Assembly (NCBI GenBank): GCA_013398015.1
Contig: VZRR01010417.1
Span: 148,051-212,050, forward strand
DNA from: Oreocharis arfaki
Taxonomy: Eukaryota; Chordata; Aves; Passeriformes; Paramythiidae
Direction: 5' to 3'
DNA length: 64,000 nucleotides
In this document: positions 27,801 through 37,565 of the stretch, one piece after another
Layout of the letters: each line of letters begins with the position of its first letter
Numbering within the stretch: the first letter of the stretch is position 1
Notes under the pieces: generated by a model
Databases searched by the model: none
Told to the model about the DNA's origin: nothing
What the model saw: only the letters and a program-made list of their open reading frames with translations
Made by a program: the position numbers and the translations under genes

Positions 27801-30800
27801 CACCTTGGACCAGAATCTGAAGTTCTGCATAACTCAGATATTCTAGTAAATAAGAAATTGTTATGAGGTGAAATTACATTTAATATGCCATGTAGAAAAT
27901 ACTTCTAAATAAATTACTTCAGCTGCAAGATCACATTGAAGAAAAATTCTGCATTGTACCAATATTGCTGTGCTAGCAGTACACACCTCTGCTGGTTTTT
28001 GGGCACAAGAACAAGAATGGGCACCAGATGGGTAAAACATTCATGATCACAAACGGTTCTCAGATTTAGAGTAGATTTACTGCAGAGCATGAAATATAAA
28101 CAAGCTATTAAGGAGAGCTGCAGCTGAATGTGCTTACAGGTTTTATTCAACAACAAACTGATTCTGCTCTAAACTACCAAAAAATATGAGCCTTATACAC
28201 ACTTTCATTTTCAGCAGCTCTACTCACACAAAGACTGTGGCTGCACCTACATTACCAGGCAAGAGCAGCTGAGGAGGAGCAGATCTGCACAGAGGTCCGA
28301 ACAGCCCCATCAACTGTTTCTGAAATCGTACTTCACACTAGAATTTTCTCTAGCCCCACAGACCTAAAGCCTGTAAGCATATGGAAGACAGCTCAAAGTT
28401 TAGTTTCACCCGAAAGGAACTCTGAGGGCACCCTGCCATAGAACCAGTGTGTGGTAAACGCAGAGATCAGCTCTCATAGAGTACTCCAAAAACAAAAAGG
28501 AAAAAAAACCTCTGTCCCTTCTCCCCTATTAAAAAAGAACAACTGGACAAGGACACAAGCTATACAAGGTTTTGGGCTTACATTTGAAAAGTGCTTACCT
28601 TTGTTGGTTTCCAGTCATTCAGTTTATTGTCCAAAACTACATCATAACAGAAAGCTCCAGAGATCACTGCAATCGCAATCCAAAGAGAAAAATATTCATG
28701 TTTTTAACAAGGTAGGTATTTCAGAGTCATATTATATTCTTACACCAAAATTAATGAGAAGAAAAACAGAATTATCTTCAGAAATTCATCATAAAACAAA
28801 GGTTTTCAGCTCTGATTATACTATAAAATGGCAGATTGAACTCATGTTGTTTTAATTTCATTTCACTGAATGAGAAAATAATTTGAAAAGAGTTTTAATG
28901 CAATGTCAGTATAATAAAATCCCAGTAAAGAGAGGAGAAAATACACTGCTTCACAAAACTGCATCTAACACTGCAGAAAAAAAACAAAACCACTCACTTT
29001 AAAAATAATTCACAGTTTTTCCATTGTATCCTTCATATAATAAATGTGAACTATTAAATTATAAAGAGGAATTTACTGCATAGAGAAATAAGACAATATT
29101 AGAGCTGAAGTAAAATGTTTATCCATGACACAAGCATGGCACAAACTTCTGGTAAAAGCAACACAAATTTCTCTGACAGTTGTTAGACCACTCTTTTGTG
29201 TATATTCAGTTATGGCTATTTAGAAATCAAATCTATGAACCCAGTAAGCTGACACTATTTCTATACATACAGTATAATGATATAGCTGAGTATATCCAAG
29301 ATTATTCCAAATTCTGGTAGAACTGAAATATTTACCTGTACTTATCAATCACAGCAAATGCTGAAATTGCTAAAAAGAGAAGAAGTTATACCACTCCACA
29401 TGACCAGCAACCAACCTTCTCATATATTAAATGCATAATTATGCAGGCTTTGTTATTGAAACAACCTCCTCTCTTGTGCATTTTCTCACTTTTCTAAATC
29501 TTAAATCAGAGCACAGATGAGCAGAAGTCGTTACTAAGCTTGTTTGTACCTCAGTAATCTTCCAATTTGGTGTAGACATTGTCATTTTTTAGTAACTCAA
29601 GTGCTGGACAAGGCTATGCAGTTATTAGAGCAAATTCCACAGGAACATGCCACATCATATCTAGAAACTTTGCCCATGCCACTTCACAATACAGAGGTTT
29701 AGTTACTAATTTCAGCTATGAAATTCTAAGTGGTCTGAAACCCAGTGGCCACACGGACCAATTTTCTGAATATTGACAACAAAATTGGTTTTAGTGTGGT
29801 TATAATAAATTAAAGGCAACTACAAAAACAAGTAATACACATATCAATGCTAAGTACCATCAACCATTGGAAAAGGAGCCTCTGATTTTTTTCTAAGTTT
29901 GGTTATTAAACACTCACTTAAGAAGCAGCAAAAGACAATCAATATAAAACACTTTTATCACCTCGCACTTCTGGAGCTTTAACTAGGTTGACTGAGTATT
30001 CATCCTTGAATGCTCGCTTTAGCACACACGCCATGATCATGGCACAGGATCGCCAATACGCCTGCAAAGAGAATTTCAGAACATGCATTTATTGCCTAGA
30101 AGCTAATTATTAAAAAAAAAAAAAACCAAAACTTAACTGGATGATACACAAACCTAGCTGCCAACTCAAGCATTCCGCCCCTGGAAGTGTTCAAGGACAG
30201 GTAGGACAAGGCTATGAGCAACTTTGTCTAGTGCAAGGTGTCCCTTCTCATGGAACTGGATGAGGTTTTGATTTCCCTTCCAACCCAAGCTTTTCCATGA
30301 TTCTATGATTACTGTCTTTAGTATTTAAACTTCTATTCAGAGATGATTCTCCAAATAGAATCAAATTTAAAAAATCAAAACTGCACCTAGAATGCAAGCT
30401 AGATGTAACCCTGGAGATACTTAGATCTGAAATCATAGAATAATATAACAATTGAAAGGAATGCTAACAATTCACCTAGCCCACATGCTGGTCCAGCTAA
30501 TGATAGCCATGACGCACCATTAAAAAGACATCAAAAATGCCTGAACTTTAATGACAACAAAGTTCAAGAAAGCAGACAGGCATGGAACTGAAAGGTGCAC
30601 ACAGAATCAAGTGGTCATAATCAGGGCCACCTGCAATGAGGCAAGGTACAGAGAACCAGGGTCACCTACAACGGAATAAGATAGTAACTTACCTTGTTTA
30701 CTTCCTCTGGATCTTCATCTTTGAAGGTAAGGAACTGAATTTCACATGATTTGGTCAAGGGTCTGTACATGTCCCAGATTTCACCATCCACAAGAGCCAG

Positions 30801-32603
30801 AACAGATTTCTTGCAATGCCATTCACTTAAATCTAAAGAAAGTAAAAAAACCCCTGAAGTATTAGATAGTTATTAACCACATTTCTCAGGATCGGTGGCT
30901 CAGACTGCTGCATTTCTAACAACAAACTGCAAGTTTCATATTTGTAAGTAACTTAGAAGGACGAACTGTGAAAAAAGACTCCAAAAATTAACTGTTTCTA
31001 CTTCAATTGGCAGCACAACATTCACCATGAGGGGCTAATTCAGGAGTCCATCCACTTACGCATGGCACAGTTGTATGGCGTAGAAAGAGCCTTGTTCATG
31101 ACAAACACACTGCCAGGGTGCGAATTCCCAGTGTATTTCACTTCGATTTTCTCAATCCGTGGGTGAAGAGACAATTGTCTCTCTTTCTCTTTGGTAAAGA
31201 GCTCGTTACGCATCTGAACCACCTCATCAGGCGTCAGCTGAGAGAAAGCTGGTTTGGAGATGTACCCTGGTGACAGGAGAGATACTGAGTAAGCAATTAT
31301 CCTGGACTAAGCAATAATCCTGGAGTAAGCAATCTTGGGGTGGGTCCAGCAGAGCACCCCTCTTAGGAGGAAAGGCTGAGGGAGCTGGGCCTGTTCAGCC
31401 TCAAGAGGAGATGACTGAGAGGGGACCTCATCCATGTCTGTCAGTGTCTGCAGGGAGGCATCAGAGCACGGACCAGGCTCTGCTCGGTGGTGCCCAGCAA
31501 TAGGACAAGGGGCAATGGGCAGAAACAGATGGGCAGAAAGTTCCACAAGAACATGAGGAAGAACTTCGTTACTGTGCAGTGACCAAGCACTGGAAGAGAT
31601 TGCTCAGAGAGGGTGTGGAGTCTCCCTCACTGGAGATATTTCAGAACCATCTGGATGCAATCCTGTCCCATGTGCTCTGGGATGATCCTACTTGAGCAAA
31701 GGTTGGACCAGATGACCCACTGTGGTCCCTTCCAACCTCAACCATTCTGTGACGCATTCTGAGTTTTCAAAGCCTCTTTATAAGCTGTTGGTTTCTACAA
31801 CACTGCTGATCACCTACCTGTCTGTCTCAATATATACAATGTAGCACTTCTGCAGCTCCAGCAAGTGACCACACTGGGCCCCTGCACTGCCTGCACGAAG
31901 TGACAACAGGAGACTCAGGCAACAAGATGATGGAGGTCAAAAAGATGATGAGGGGTCTTGAGCATCTCTCTTATGAGGAGAGACCGCGAGAGCTGGGCCT
32001 GTTTAGTTTGGAGAAGACTGAGAGGGGATCTCATCAATGCATATAAATATCTTAAAGGTGGGTGGCAAGAGGTTGGTCCCAGACTCCTTTCAGTGGTGAC
32101 CAGCAACAGCATGAGAAGCAATGGCCATAAACTAAAACACAAGAAATTTCACTTCTACACGAGGAAGAACTTCTTTCCATGGAGAGGGGCAGAGCACTGG
32201 AATAAGCTGCCCTGGGAGGGTGTGGAGTCTCTCTCCCTGGAGACATTCCAAATCCACCTGGACACCTTCCTGTGTCAGCTGCTGGTAGTGACCTTGCCCT
32301 GGCAGGGGGGTTGGACTGGATGATCTCCAGAAGTCCCTTCCAACCCCAACTACTTTGTGGTTCTATGCAAACGTTAATATCGCTCCCTGACTGCAGAGGC
32401 CCCTCCCTCAGACAGGCCAACTCCCCTGCGGCCTAATAACGGCACCTCAGCCCCTGAAGGCACCGCCGCAGTACGAGCTCGAACTCGGCTCGGCCCCACA
32501 CTCACGGCTCACGGCTCCCTCCCGCAGTCCCGGCTCCCTCCGGTTCCCTCCCGCACTCACGGCTTCCGGCCCGCAGCCCGCGGGCGGCCCACGGCCCCGC
32601 CAT
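21717..32603 (-). CDS. MRPL39: MRPL39, mitochondrial ribosomal protein L39 (mL39), complete, 10 coding exons
   Basis: Structural protein of the large (39S) mitochondrial ribosomal subunit, made in the cytosol and imported into the matrix. The family is related to the N-terminal (TGS and second) domains of threonyl-tRNA synthetase but has no catalytic domain. Seen here: ten GT-AG exons of 43, 207, 140, 100, 68, 113, 66, 154, 48 and 84 nt, which join without a frame break into 340 codons plus a stop. Human MRPL39 is about 338 residues as I recall it. Recognisable stretches are QMRNELFTKEKERQLSL (exon 2), VLALVDGEIWDMY (exon 3), VISGAFCYDVVLD (exon 5), DLPFETLHVEAKVA (exon 6) and RRFQGVSLPV (exon 8). 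The N-terminus is Arg-rich with no acidic residue in the first 15 positions, as expected for a matrix-targeting peptide. The ATG at 32603 is the only one that joins in frame to exon 2. Nothing suggests a pseudogene. Identity is from remembered family sequence, not a search. Confidence 0.96.
22218..22946 (-). mobile_element. Solo LTR in MRPL39 intron 9
   Basis: On the minus strand it starts TGTCTTGGTGTGAAAGACAG and ends CTGCAACCCAGGACA. The flanks TTCTA and TTGTA could be a mutated 5-bp target duplication. It shares ends and body with the LTR at 50843-51554 (e.g. CCCTTCCCTCCGGATTATTA). It has a 37-bp tandem duplication at 22633-22706. It lies in the same orientation as MRPL39, so its polyadenylation or splice signals could matter. 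Confidence 0.85.
23235..23282 (-). CDS. MRPL39: MRPL39 coding exon 9
   Basis: Sixteen codons, AHHTVWHKLLERSKRL. Acceptor TCACACAG|GCTCAT and donor GGCTG|GTAAGT. It matches the human AHFTIWDKLLERSRK segment and is in frame on both sides. Confidence 0.93.
23478..23625 (+). mobile_element. CR1 LINE 3' fragment in MRPL39 intron 8
   Basis: Sense CR1 3' end (CTGGAAGTGTTCACAGCCAG, then GTGTCCCTGCCCATGG, then CAAGGTCCCTTCTAACCCAA) ending in the family's short terminal repeat TTCTATGAT. Antisense to MRPL39. Confidence 0.88.
24299..24452 (-). CDS. MRPL39: MRPL39 coding exon 8
   Basis: Residues 246-297. Acceptor CCCCCCAG|GTTTGG and donor TTGAAG|GTAAGT. It encodes FGDFVDVSEGPHIPRTSFC and later RRFQGVSLPVRLK, both highly family-specific. 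It ends on a codon boundary. Confidence 0.96.
25668..25733 (-). CDS. MRPL39: MRPL39 coding exon 7
   Basis: 66-nt exon, residues 224-245 plus two bases. Acceptor TTGTCCAG|ATACAA and donor CATAG|GTAAGC. It encodes YKIEMIERKASQN and then RGIVTLHR, matching the family KASQN and LHR landmarks. Confidence 0.93.
   Translation of the reverse strand: MQNRDDRKKSFSEYERNCNVT
26005..26300 (+). mobile_element. CR1 LINE 3' fragment in MRPL39 intron 6
   Basis: Sense CR1-like sequence of an older subfamily, with CTGGACACTAGGAAGCACTT, CATCTGGACAATGCC and TAGGTCCCTTCCTATGGAAA. Strongly diverged. Lies between coding exons 6 and 7, antisense to the gene. Confidence 0.78.
27267..27379 (-). CDS. MRPL39: MRPL39 coding exon 6
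   Basis: Residues 187-223 plus two bases. The acceptor follows a nine-T tract (TTTTAG|GACAAC). Donor AACAT|GTGAGT. It carries the conserved DLPFETLHVEAKVA block. The split codon AT|A across the junction gives Ile and preserves frame into exon 7. Confidence 0.94.
28599..28666 (-). CDS. MRPL39: MRPL39 coding exon 5
   Basis: Residues 164-186, short exon. Acceptor GATTGCAG|TGATC and donor ACAAAG|GTAAGC. It encodes VISGAFCYDVVLDNKLNDW followed by KPTK, almost the same as the human segment. Confidence 0.95.
29962..30061 (-). CDS. MRPL39: MRPL39 coding exon 4
   Basis: Residues 131-163 plus one base. Acceptor TTTGCAG|GCG. The donor GCGAG|GTGATA departs from the usual GTAAGT/GTGAGT, but it is the only choice that keeps VISGAF in frame in the next exon. 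It encodes AYWRSCAMIMACVLKRAF and the run up to KAPEV. Confidence 0.93.
30168..30311 (+). mobile_element. CR1 LINE 3' fragment in MRPL39 intron 3
   Basis: Short sense CR1 3' end: CCTGGAAGTGTTCAAGGACA through CCCTTCCAACCCAAGC and the terminal words ATGATTCTATGATT. Confidence 0.88.
30693..30832 (-). CDS. MRPL39: MRPL39 coding exon 3
   Basis: Residues 84-130. Acceptor TTCTTTAG|ATTTAAG and donor AACAAG|GTAAGT. It encodes HLSEWHCKKSVLALVDGE and then PLTKSCEIQFLTFKDEDP, the rest of the TGS-like fold. It ends on a codon boundary. Confidence 0.95.
31060..31266 (-). CDS. MRPL39: MRPL39 coding exon 2
   Basis: Residues 15-83. Acceptor CACCAG|GGTACA and donor ATGC|GTAAGT, with phase 1 at both ends. It carries the family block QMRNELFTKEKERQLSL and, further on, VFVMNKALSTPYNCAM, which starts the TGS-like region. 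It is the longest coding exon and the clearest match to the human protein. Confidence 0.96.
31318..31765 (+). mobile_element. CR1 LINE 3' fragment in MRPL39 intron 1
   Basis: Sense copy including the decayed end of the CR1 ORF2 (GGCTGAGGGAGCTGGGCCTG, then TTCAGCCTCAAGAGGAG) and the 3' end CCCTTCCAACCTCAACCATT. Frames are broken. Antisense to MRPL39. Confidence 0.92.
31925..32367 (+). mobile_element. CR1 LINE 3' fragment in MRPL39 intron 1
   Basis: Sense copy with a fairly well preserved end of ORF2. The frame from about 31958 reads a run typical of the CR1 reverse-transcriptase C-terminal tail (LKHKKFHFYTRKNFFPWRGA, then EHWNKLPWEGVE). It ends AAGTCCCTTCCAACCCCAAC about 190 bp from exon 1. 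No complete element. Confidence 0.93.
32561..32603 (-). CDS. MRPL39: MRPL39 coding exon 1 (targeting peptide)
   Basis: Encodes residues 1-14 plus one base of codon 15, beginning MAGPWAARGLRAGS. The donor is GCC|GTGAGT (phase 1). Composition is basic and alanine/glycine-rich, fitting a mitochondrial presequence. The exon contains CCGGAAGC on the coding strand, a strong ETS-type site. Confidence 0.9.
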
Positions 32604-32750
32604 GCTCCCACCGCCAAGGTGCCGCCTCCCCAGTTCCGCCGGAAACACCGGCAACGGCCGCGCGGTTCCGCTGCCGCTCCAGGCGCCACCGCCGAGCGGC
32701 AGGAGCCGCGCGGGCCTCGGCTGTCGATGCTCCCTTCAGCGGCCCTGGCA
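32604..32750 (-). promoter_or_regulatory. MRPL39: MRPL39 GC-rich promoter and 5' UTR
   Basis: About 150 bp of CpG-dense, TATA-less sequence directly upstream of the ATG, typical of a housekeeping promoter. It contains CCGGAA at 32639-32644 within the near-palindrome TTCCGCCGGAA, a candidate ETS site. Many nuclear genes for mitochondrial proteins are driven by the ETS factor GABP (NRF-2). The GC-rich block ends abruptly where CR1-derived sequence begins near 32760. The transcription start is not determinable from sequence alone. Confidence 0.65.
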
Positions 32751-32759
32751 CAACTCAGA

Positions 32760-33470
32760 GCCACTGAATGTATTCTGCATTGGAAGGGACCCGCAACGAT
32801 CACCGGAGGATCTTATCCTGGTGGGTGAGAGGCTGGACGTGCCGCGGCCGTGTGCACTGGGAGCCCAGAAACCCCTTGTGTGCTGGGCTGTATCCAAAGC
32901 CCCGTGGACAGCAGGGGAGGGAGGGGATTCTGCCCCTCTGCCCCGCTCTGCTGGGACCCCACCTGGAGTGCTGCATCCAGCTCTGGGGTCCCAGCACAGG
33001 AAGGGCATGGAGCTGTTGGAGCCAGGCCACAGGAAGCCACCAAGTTTATCAGAGGGATGGAGCACCTCTGCTATGAGGAAAGGCTGAGAAAACGGGGGCT
33101 GTTCAGCCTGGAAAAAAGAAAGCTTTGGGGCGCCCTAATTGCAGCCTTCCAGCACCTGAAAAAACTTACAGAAAAGAGAAGCAAGACTATTTACCAGAGC
33201 TTGTAGTGACAGAACAAGCTAAAATGGCTGCAATTGAAAGAGCATAGGTTAAGATTAGATTTAAGGAAAAAATTCTTCCCTGTTAAGGTGGTGGCCTGTG
33301 GTTGCCCAGAGAAACTGTGGCTGCCTCATGCCTGGAAGTGTTCAAGGCTAGAATGGATGGGGCTTGGAGCAACCTGGTCTAGTGGAAGGTGTCCCTATCC
33401 ATGGCAAGGGGTTGGAACAAGATGATCTCTAAGGTCCCTTCCAACCCAAACCATTCTGTGAATCTATGAC
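32760..33470 (+). mobile_element. CR1 LINE fragment abutting the MRPL39 promoter
   Basis: Sense CR1 from the ORF2 end (CACCTGGAGTGCTGCATCCA, then CTGTTCAGCCTGGAAAAAAG) to the 3' terminus at CCAACCCAAACCATTCTGTG. Its first ~55 bp (TTGGAAGGGACCCGCAACGA) read as an antisense CR1 end, so two insertions or a rearrangement may meet here. The long frames in this block are decayed LINE sequence, not a host gene. Confidence 0.9.
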
Positions 33471-33477
33471 TGTGGTT

Positions 33478-33725
33478 GCAGTCCAGCTCCTGGCCCTGCA
33501 CAGGACAACCCCAAGAATCCCACCACCATGCACCTGAGACAGAGGTTGTGGAATCACACCATGTTTGCCCAGAGAAGTTGTGGAGTCTCCTTCACTGGAC
33601 ATATTCCACAACCATCTGGACACAATCCTGTGCCACATGCTCTTGGAAGATCCTGCTTGAGCAGGGAGGTTGGACCACATAGTCCCTTCCAACACGACCC
33701 ACTCTGTGATTCTGTGATTTTGAGA
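33478..33725 (+). mobile_element. CR1 LINE 3' fragment
   Basis: Sense copy directly downstream of the previous one: GTTGTGGAGTCTCCTTCACT, then GGTTGGACCACATAGTCCCT and the terminal repeat ACTCTGTGATTCTGTGATTT. Confidence 0.9.
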
Positions 33726-33795
33726 GCATTGTCCAAACACTGTATGAGCTCTAGCAGTCTTGGTGCTGTGCCCTGGGGAGTAGTTCTGTGCATTA
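33718..33795 (-). mobile_element. CR1 LINE fragment, antisense
   Basis: TTGAGAGCATTGTCCAAACA and CAGTCTTGGTGCTGTGCCCT are complements of a common CR1 segment, immediately after a sense CR1 end. Short and diverged. Confidence 0.6.
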
Positions 33796-33884
33796 TTCTA
33801 GACAGAAACATCATCCCAAAATGTACCTCCACCACTCGCCACCTGCTCCCCTTCGCTAACACTTCACACCTCCTGTGGGTTTGC

Positions 33885-34605
33885 ATGGCTAGGCTTTGGG
33901 AAGTGGGGCAGGGGGGCCTCCAGCGGAGCCCCCCTGTATTTTCATGTGAGAAGCTGCCAGAAGCTTTCTCGGTGTCCAACAGAGCCCATGCCAGCCAGAT
34001 CTAAGACAGACCCACTGCTGGCCAAGGCCAAGCCATCAGCGATATTGGTAGTGCTCAGGGATAACAGATTTAAGAGGGGGAAAAAGTTACTCTTCAGCAG
34101 CAATTGTAGGCAGATAAGGAAGGAGTGAGAATGTGTGAGCAAAACAGCCCTGCAGACACCAAGGTCAGTGCAGATGGAGAGGGAGAAGGTGCTCCAGGCA
34201 CCAGAGCAGAGGTTCTCCTGCCCACACTGGAAAAGTGTGAGTCTTCCTCATGAAGAACAAGCAGCAGCAGAGACGTGTGACAAACTGACTGCAGCCCTCA
34301 GTCCCCATCCTCCTGTGCCACTAAGGGGGGGAGGAGGTAGAGAAATCAGGAGTGAAGTTGAACCCAGGAAGAAGGGAGAGATGGGGGAAGACTTGTTTTT
34401 ATTTCTCACTACCCTACTCTGCTTGTCAATAAATTAAATGAACTTTCCTCAGTTTAGTCTGGTTTGCCTGTGATGGTAATTTGTGAGTGATCTCTCAACC
34501 CACAAGCCTTTCACTGTATTTTCTCTTCCCTGTCCAGTTGAGGAGGGGAATGATGGAGTGGTTTTGGGGAGCACTTGGTGTCCAGCCAAGGCCAACCCCT
34601 TACAC
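33885..34605 (+). mobile_element. Old endogenous-retrovirus LTR, ends decayed
   Basis: Resembles a widespread songbird LTR family as I remember it: TGGCCAAGGCCAAGCCATCA, GAGAATGTGTGAGCAAAACA, CTGCAGACACCAAGGTCAGT, AATAAATTAAATGAAC (polyadenylation signal at 34428) and GTCCAGTTGAGGAGGGGAAT near the 3' end. The canonical TG and CA termini and target duplication are not clear. No viral coding region is attached. Confidence 0.75.
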
Positions 34606-35749
34606 CTCCCGACTGGCCTTCCTCCTCGAAAGATTGAACCCAAGCAGAAACTAGCTGCTGCCCATGTAGAAAAACCATTGTTCACATTAAAACTTGATAA
34701 ATTTGTGAAATAAATCAAAAGTTCATTTTGATGCTTTACAATTTAGCTGATGGTGGTCTTCATCGCAGTCCTCAGTTAGCAATGGTGTAACAGTGGCCAT
34801 CATGAAGCCAATGTCAGACAGTTACACTGAATTAGTGCCATTAAGAGCTGAAGCATGTAATTAAACTCAGCATCAAAAAAATAAAAGGCATGGAATTTTT
34901 CACTGGAAACACATCTTTGGAGCAGTGGGACAGCTGGGTCCCCTTGTTTTGGTACCTGGCACTGACTTTCCTGTTCACCTGTGCTCTCATCCAAAAAAAC
35001 AGGGGTATGCATATGGTAGCTTCTGTGCCCTTCATTACGTTATTTGTTAAGTTAAGAATTTCAGCAAGTCAATCATCCTGCTTCTTCATTTTTAAAATGA
35101 GTTAAATACAAGTTACTTAGAATAACGCTACTAATATCTGCGTACTTACAGCTCAACTACACCATTTTTCCTATTAACTCAAGGAATCATATGCAGTCAA
35201 TGATCACATAACAATTATTTTGGTTTAAATGGTTGAAAAAACATAACCAAAACAAGGTTACTAGTGTAGGGTATAAAACCAACACTTTTATTCTGTAAGT
35301 AGATAAATGCAGAATGTTCAGAGAATGAGAGGCAGAAACAAACGCTGTTCTGTCACTTTGAGGGAGTACTGAATGAGAAGAGTAAAATCCTGTTTAGCAC
35401 TGCACACTTTATTATACCTATCTGTTTTAAACTGGCACTTCTTAATCTCTAAACCTTCTTTTGTACAAGTATTTGCAACTTTTTATTCAGCTGAATCTTC
35501 GGAAAAAATGGTGGTAGGATATTTGCTACCTCCTTTTACTTGTTTGGTGTGGCTCTGGAAGCACAACATAGATTTTTAAAAATCTAGATTTGTAATGCAC
35601 TGAAGACTACTGGAGCAGCAAGGTCATCTGCCCTTTGGTAACCCTTGGCCAAAAGAATGACAGTGCAAAGCTGTACCCCCCAGAGAAAATCAAAATGCAT
35701 GCAGAGGTGCTGGAAATTCCACCCAGGGTTCATTGAGAGCAGCTTTGTA

Positions 35750-35870
35750 GCGAAGGACTTGAGGGTGATGGTTGATGAAAAACTGAACATGAGCCAGCAG
35801 TGAGTGCTCAAAGCCCAGAAAGCCAACTGTGTCGTAGGCTGCATCCAAAGGAGCGTGGGCAGCCCAGCTA
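35750..35870 (+). mobile_element. CR1 LINE ORF2 fragment
   Basis: Short piece of the ORF2 3' part. The decayed frame reads close to the CR1 tail (DLRVMVDEKLNMSQQ, then CVVGCIQRSVGS). It lacks the element's 3' terminus, so it is an internal remnant. An in-frame stop lies after SQQ. Confidence 0.82.
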
Positions 35871-36549
35871 TTGATCCCTCAATGCCCAAAGGAAAATGCC
35901 TTTCAGCTGACAAGTACTCTGGGAAGGGTTTGACTGAAGTCCAGTGGCTTTTGACATGTCACATCACTGAGCACATTTGTGGTGCAGAGAAGAGATGGGT
36001 AACAGAATGGTCCAAGAATAATTACAACCTACCAGTCTTCATAAAGCCCTTTAACTTTCAGGAAAACCATGTCTATTATGGTCAGAAAATATGAGGTTGC
36101 CCTCTGAAGCAACAGGAACCCTGTAATTGCTCTTACGCCACAGTATGTGACCCAACAGGAGTGTGTAAGCAACAAACCGTGACCATTTATCACCCTCATG
36201 GTCCCAAAGTCAGCTCTGAGCTCACTTACAGATTGCTTCAAAGGTAAAACTGGCTTAAAAATTCCTGCGCCTCCCTTTGCCATTCTTGGGTGTTTCTCAC
36301 AGCTCATCCTCTAGGTAAACAACTGTAGCAGCATTGTACAAGGCACTGAACACAAGGTTGCTGAAGTGATACAAATTACAGGACCAGTACTGCTGAAAGA
36401 TAATGTTTTATTCACAGGTTTCACATTATTTCTTATATTAATTTCCATGCACAAGCGAAGTGAGAGCAGTAATCCATGGCCAGAAGCAGCAACAGCCTTG
36501 TAAGACAACATGCAGTGTAACTACATCTTAAGAGGTGTATTCTTCATAA

Positions 36550-37565
36550 CACCATAGAATTACAGAATCATGGAATCATTAAAGTTAGAAAAGTCCTCCA
36601 GCAAGTCCAAACTTTAACTGAATACCACCACATCCACTAAACTATATCACAAAGCACCACATCTACTCATTTTCTGAACACTTCCACCACTTCCCTGTGC
36701 AGCCTGTTCCAATGCTTTACAACCCTCTCTGTGAAGAAATTTTTCCTAATATCCGACTTGAACCTCCCCTGGCACAACTTGAGACCATTTGCTCCTGTCC
36801 TATCACTTATTACTTGGGAGTAGAGACCAATCTGGCTACACCCTCCTGTCAGGTAGTTGTAGAGAATGGTAAGATTTCCCCTGAGCCTTCTTTTCTCCAG
36901 GCCAAACAACTCCAGCTCCCTCAGCCACCCCTCATAAGACTTGAGCTCCAGACCCTTCCTCAGCTTCATTGCCCTTCTCTGGACACATTCCAGCACCTCA
37001 ATGTCCTTCCTGAATTAAGGGGCCCAAAACTGAACACAAGATTCAAGGTGTAGCCTCACCAGTGCTGAGTGCAGGGGACAGTCACTGCCCTGGTCCTGCT
37101 GGCCACACTATTTCTGACACAAGTCAGGTGCCATTGGCCTTCTTGGCTACTTGGGCATATGCTGGCTCATGTTCACCTGCTGTAACCAGCATTCCCAGGT
37201 TCTCTTCCTGCTTTCCAGCCACTCTGCCCCAGTCTGTAGCACTGCAGGGGGTTGTTGTGACCTAAGGGCAGAATCTGGTAATTTGCCTTGTTGAACCTCA
37301 GACCACTGGCCTCAGACCACTGATCTAGCCTGTCCTGATCCCTCTGCAGAGCCTTCCTACCCTTCAGCAGATGGGCATTCCCACCCAACTTGGTGTTATC
37401 TGCAACTGACTTGGGATGCACTTGGTCCCCTTGTCCAGATCATTACAAAGATATGAAAGAGGGTTGTCTCCAATATTGAGCCCTGGGGACACCACTTGTG
37501 ACCAGTTGCCAGCTGGATTTAACACCACTCACCAGAACTCTCTGGGCTCTGCCACGCAGGCTTAT
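36550..37565 (-). mobile_element. CR1 LINE fragment, antisense, about 1 kb
   Basis: The longest CR1 piece here. Read on the minus strand it covers the end of ORF2 (LELKSYEGWLRELELFGLEK, then RKNFFTERVVKHWNRLHREV) and the 3' end (complement ATAGAATTACAGAATCATGG). Frames are broken by stops and shifts. Confidence 0.93.

Noticed and set aside
28451..28855. 134-codon plus-strand gene
   Set aside because: Overlaps MRPL39 exon 5 on the opposite strand. Composition is random-looking and there is no motif.
30433..30480. Possible antisense CR1 end in MRPL39 intron 3
   Set aside because: Only AATCATAGAATAAT and a weak AAAGGAATG match. Too short and too diverged to claim.
32602..33087. 161-codon plus-strand open frame and overlapping frames
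   Set aside because: It crosses the MRPL39 promoter and a CR1 fragment. The residues match decayed LINE sequence and GC-rich shadow, with no host family.
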